A stretch of 6,918 nt of DNA, taken from Accumulibacter sp. Lineage in GTDB: Bacteria > Pseudomonadota > Gammaproteobacteria > Burkholderiales > Rhodocyclaceae. Under the pieces are notes generated by a model. It was given only the letters and a program-made list of their open reading frames with translations, had not been told where the DNA came from and made no database searches. Within the stretch, counting starts at the first letter, position 1. Each line of letters starts with the position of its first letter. The stretch spans positions 1 through 6,918 of the forward strand of contig JAITAJ010000052.1 of the NCBI GenBank assembly GCA_031284185.1, read 5' to 3'. The position numbers were made by a program, and so were the translations under genes. Of this stretch, positions 5,068 through 6,918 are shown piece by piece.

Positions 5068-5286
5068 GGAAAACGGTCGGCGCGCGAAGACAAGCGGCTC
5101 GACAATCCAATTTCGACGTTCGCATCTGACCGCGCGGGCGGTCGGCGATCCTGCCGATGGAACGACGGCGTGCCGCGGCGACAGAGGGCGAGGCTTCGCG
5201 GTCGCGGCGGAAATCCGATGGCGGCGGGATGCCGGGATGCGCGAGCGCCCCGGCCCGCCTCATCCCCTTCCAATCCGCCGCAATGC

Positions 5287-5314
5287 TTGGTTAACCGGAC
5301 ATAAAGGGTAGAAT
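5287..5314 (+). promoter_or_regulatory. Sigma70-like promoter for the EF-G-like gene
   Basis: TTGGTT (5287-5292) and TAGAAT (5309-5314) are separated by 16 nt. The -10 matches 5 of 6 consensus bases and the -35 has the TTG core. It would give a leader of about 90 nt before the ATG at 5413. The local drop in GC around 5286-5345 fits a promoter region. Confidence 0.45.
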
Positions 5315-5401
5315 GAATTCGCTGTACTGAATTTTGCGTAATTGGTGGCTCGACATGGGCGTTGCCAGATTCTCGCCCTGAACGAGCGTTTCGTGACACT
5401 T

Positions 5402-5408
5402 GGGGGGA
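5402..5408 (+). promoter_or_regulatory. Shine-Dalgarno of the EF-G-like gene
   Basis: GGGGGGA precedes the ATG at 5413 by 4 nt. It decides the start: the same frame is open from an ATG at 5362, but those 17 codons are not like any EF-G N-terminus, while MGQNNTVRLRTVALVGHG leads straight into the first GTPase motif. A second ATG at 5408 is out of frame. Confidence 0.65.
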
Positions 5409-5412
5409 TGAC

Positions 5413-6894
5413 ATGGGTCAGAACAATACGGTCAGGCTTCGTACTGTAGCGCTCGTCGGCCACGGCTCCGGCGGCAAAACAACTCTTGCCGAAACATTGC
5501 TTGCCGCTGCCGGCGCAATCAGCGGCAAGGGGTCGGTGGAGAAGGGCAACACGGTTTGCGATTTCGATCCACAAGAGAAGGAACTGGGTCATTCGATCAA
5601 CTCTACCCTCGGCGGCTTCGATTGGCTCGACGCGCGGATTCAATTCATCGACACGCCCGGATATCCCGACTTTGCCGGGCAGGCCATCGGAGCGCTCGCC
5701 GCGGTCGATACGGCGCTGGTGGTGATCAACGCGCAAACCGGCATCGAACTGACCACGGATCGCATGATGCGCCTCGCCGGCGCGCGCCAGCTCTGCCGAA
5801 TGATCGTCATCAACAAGATCGACGTGGAGAATATCGATCTTCCCAGGCTGGTCGGCGAAATACGCGAACGCTTCGGCAGCGAATGTATGTTGCTGAATTT
5901 GCCCGCGCAACAAGGCAGGGAGGTCGTGGACGTGCTCGGCCACGATGGCGGTGAAAGCGATTTCGATTCGGTGGCCACCGCGCATCGCGCGCTCATCGAC
6001 CAGATCGTCGAAGAAGACGAAGAACTCCTCGACAAATATCTCGAAGATGGCGCGGACCCGGACGCCGAACAATTATATGCGCCCTTCAAGAAGGCGCTTC
6101 GCGCCGGGCACCTGATCCCCATCCTGTTCGTTTCGGCGAGAACCGGGGCGGGTGTTCCCCAGTTGCTCGATACCCTGGCCAAACTGGTTCCGAATCCGAC
6201 GGAAGCCAATCCGGCGCCCTTCCTCAAGGGGTCGGCGGGCGCCGCGGAAAGCACGCCCTTTGAAGTCGTTCCCGATCCCGAAAGACACATCCTGGCCCAT
6301 GTCTTCAAGATCGTCAGCGATCCGTTCGTCGGAAAGCTCGGCATTTTTCGCGTTCATCAGGGAACGATTCACAAGGATACCCAATTATTCATCGGAGAGG
6401 CCAAGCGTCCCGCCAAGGTAGGCCACCTCCTTCGTTTGCAGGGCAAGGAAAGCATCGATGTCGACGCGCTGTTCCCCGGCGAAATCGGCGCCATCGCCAA
6501 GGTCGAGGAAGTCGAGTTCAACAGCATGTTGCACGATTCGCACGACGAGGACCTGGTTCATCCGAGGCCCCTCGAATTCCCCGAGCCAATGCATGGACTG
6601 GCGGTCCAGACGCAAAAGAAGGCGGACGAACAGCGCCTGTTCGACGTGTTGCACAAACTGGAAATCGAAGATCCCTGCTTCAAGATCGAGCGTCACGCGA
6701 CGACCAATGAAACCGTCATCCGCGGACTCGGCGAAATGCATCTGCGCGCCAAGCTTTCGCGCTTGTCCCAGCAATACAAAATCGAACTCAACACCAAGCC
6801 GCCGCAGATTGCCTATCGCGAAACGATTACCAATAAGGCCGAAGGCCATTGCCGGCACAAAAAACAGAGCGGCGGTGCCGGACAGTTCGGCTAA
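5413..6894 (+). CDS. EF-G-like translational GTPase (FusA2-type), interrupted by TAA
   Basis: The protein resembles elongation factor G paralogues, not canonical FusA. The P-loop is GHGSGGKT (16-23), against AHIDAGKT in EF-G. G3 is DTPGYPDF (80-87), with Tyr83 where classical EF-G and EF-Tu have the catalytic His. G4 is NKID (134-137), and SAR in the FVSARTGAG stretch serves as G5. Domain II (about 285-380) and domain III (about 390-470, with RGLGEMHLRAKLSRL) follow. Domain IV begins with the conserved HKKQSGGAGQFG, and the frame then stops at TAA 6892-6894 after 493 codons. EF-G-like proteins are near 690 residues. Past the stop the same frame reads VMLRVEPL, which continues the family consensus. 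As written, the product lacks domains IV and V and would not be expected to translocate tRNA. A nonsense mutation or a base-call error is likelier than a naturally short protein. It is transcribed divergently from dinB. Confidence 0.85.
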   Translation: MGQNNTVRLRTVALVGHGSGGKTTLAETLLAAAGAISGKGSVEKGNTVCDFDPQEKELGHSINSTLGGFDWLDARIQFIDTPGYPDFAGQAIGALAAVDTALVVINAQTGIELTTDRMMRLAGARQLCRMIVINKIDVENIDLPRLVGEIRERFGSECMLLNLPAQQGREVVDVLGHDGGESDFDSVATAHRALIDQIVEEDEELLDKYLEDGADPDAEQLYAPFKKALRAGHLIPILFVSARTGAGVPQLLDTLAKLVPNPTEANPAPFLKGSAGAAESTPFEVVPDPERHILAHVFKIVSDPFVGKLGIFRVHQGTIHKDTQLFIGEAKRPAKVGHLLRLQGKESIDVDALFPGEIGAIAKVEEVEFNSMLHDSHDEDLVHPRPLEFPEPMHGLAVQTQKKADEQRLFDVLHKLEIEDPCFKIERHATTNETVIRGLGEMHLRAKLSRLSQQYKIELNTKPPQIAYRETITNKAEGHCRHKKQSGGAGQFG

Positions 6895-6918
6895 GTCATG
6901 CTGCGCGTCGAGCCGTTG
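6892..6918 (+). pseudogene. In-frame stop and continuing domain IV sequence of the EF-G-like gene
   Basis: TAA at 6892-6894 sits between GGAGQFG and VMLRVEPL, all in one frame. In the EF-G family this position is a sense codon, commonly Glu in GQFGEV. A single G-to-T change from GAA would explain it, and no frameshift is needed. The rest of the gene lies beyond the window, so it cannot be seen whether more damage follows. Confidence 0.65.

Larger units (their letters stand above)
5043..5412. other. Divergent intergenic region between dinB and the EF-G-like gene
   Basis: This 370-base stretch has no gene I can support. It contains the dinB -10 near its left end and a promoter for the EF-G-like gene near its right end. 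Two GC-rich hairpins lie between them: GACCGC-GCGG-GCGGTC (5128-5143, perfect 6-bp stem), and a larger one at 5223-5259 with GCCGGG/CCCGGC (5231-5236, 5249-5254) extended by GGCGG/CCGCC. Neither hairpin is followed by a T tract, so they are not obvious terminators. The dinB frame remains open through here on the minus strand, but the translation has no DinB features. Confidence 0.6.

Noticed and set aside
5287..5345. LexA-type operator near CTGTACTGAATTTTGC
   Set aside because: It begins with CTGT but lacks the ACAG half at the right spacing, and it is far from the dinB start.
5043..5414. In-frame 124-codon N-terminal extension of DinB
   Set aside because: No start codon within it is closer to the family start than the ATG at 5042, its sequence has no polymerase features, and the putative dinB -10 lies inside it.
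5260..6072. Minus-strand open frame of 270 codons opposite the EF-G-like gene
   Set aside because: It is antisense to conserved GTPase motifs and has no recognisable domain.
6598..6894. Frameshift in the EF-G-like gene near its apparent end
   Set aside because: The conserved sequence continues after the TAA in the same frame, so a substitution is sufficient and no indel is indicated.

Overview
The window (about 60% GC by eye) looks like chromosomal DNA of a proteobacterium, most likely a betaproteobacterium. The evidence is the gene order ribBA-ribH-nusB-thiL, the RibBA variant with a degenerate second domain, and the style of the DinB and EF-G-like proteins. No genus can be named from the sequence alone.

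Layout. Positions 1-2995 hold a tightly packed minus-strand cluster, read right to left: ribBA (DHBP synthase plus a RibA-like domain without zinc cysteines), ribH (lumazine synthase), nusB (antitermination factor, overlapping ribH by ATGA) and thiL (thiamine-phosphate kinase, cut by the left edge). This is a flavin/thiamine cofactor operon with a transcription factor gene embedded. Positions 2996-3369 carry no gene. They hold a possible terminator hairpin and a palindromic repeat element (copy 1). Positions 3370-3762 encode a small one-domain thioredoxin-like protein (CGTC active site). A second copy of the element (copy 2, about 3801-3980) separates it from dinB (DNA polymerase IV, 3927-5042), also on the minus strand. 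From 5043 to 5412 is a divergent intergenic region with a perfect TATAAT for dinB, hairpins, and a sigma70-like promoter for the plus-strand gene. From 5413 to the right edge runs an EF-G-like GTPase whose frame is broken by a TAA at 6892-6894. The conserved domain IV sequence continues in the same frame after the stop.

The most unusual content is the repeat element. Both copies have a central CCGAGCGCTCGG-type palindrome with A/T tracts, arms containing GGCGC hairpins and GAGAAGACAGA blocks, and outer 15-bp units of the form GTTTCAGARGACAGM. Each copy starts at or just after the stop-codon end of a minus-strand gene. Copy 2 supplies the last 17 codons and the stop codon of dinB, so DinB carries a repeat-encoded tail (three pentapeptides, ESQRA, EFQKT, EFQKT, then EI) directly after its predicted beta-clamp motif QGDLF. 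In copy 2 the two 72-nt arms differ at 16 positions, every one a transition. No complete multi-gene defence or mobile system was seen. The novelty candidates are this repeat family and its capture into DinB, and the interrupted EF-G paralogue.
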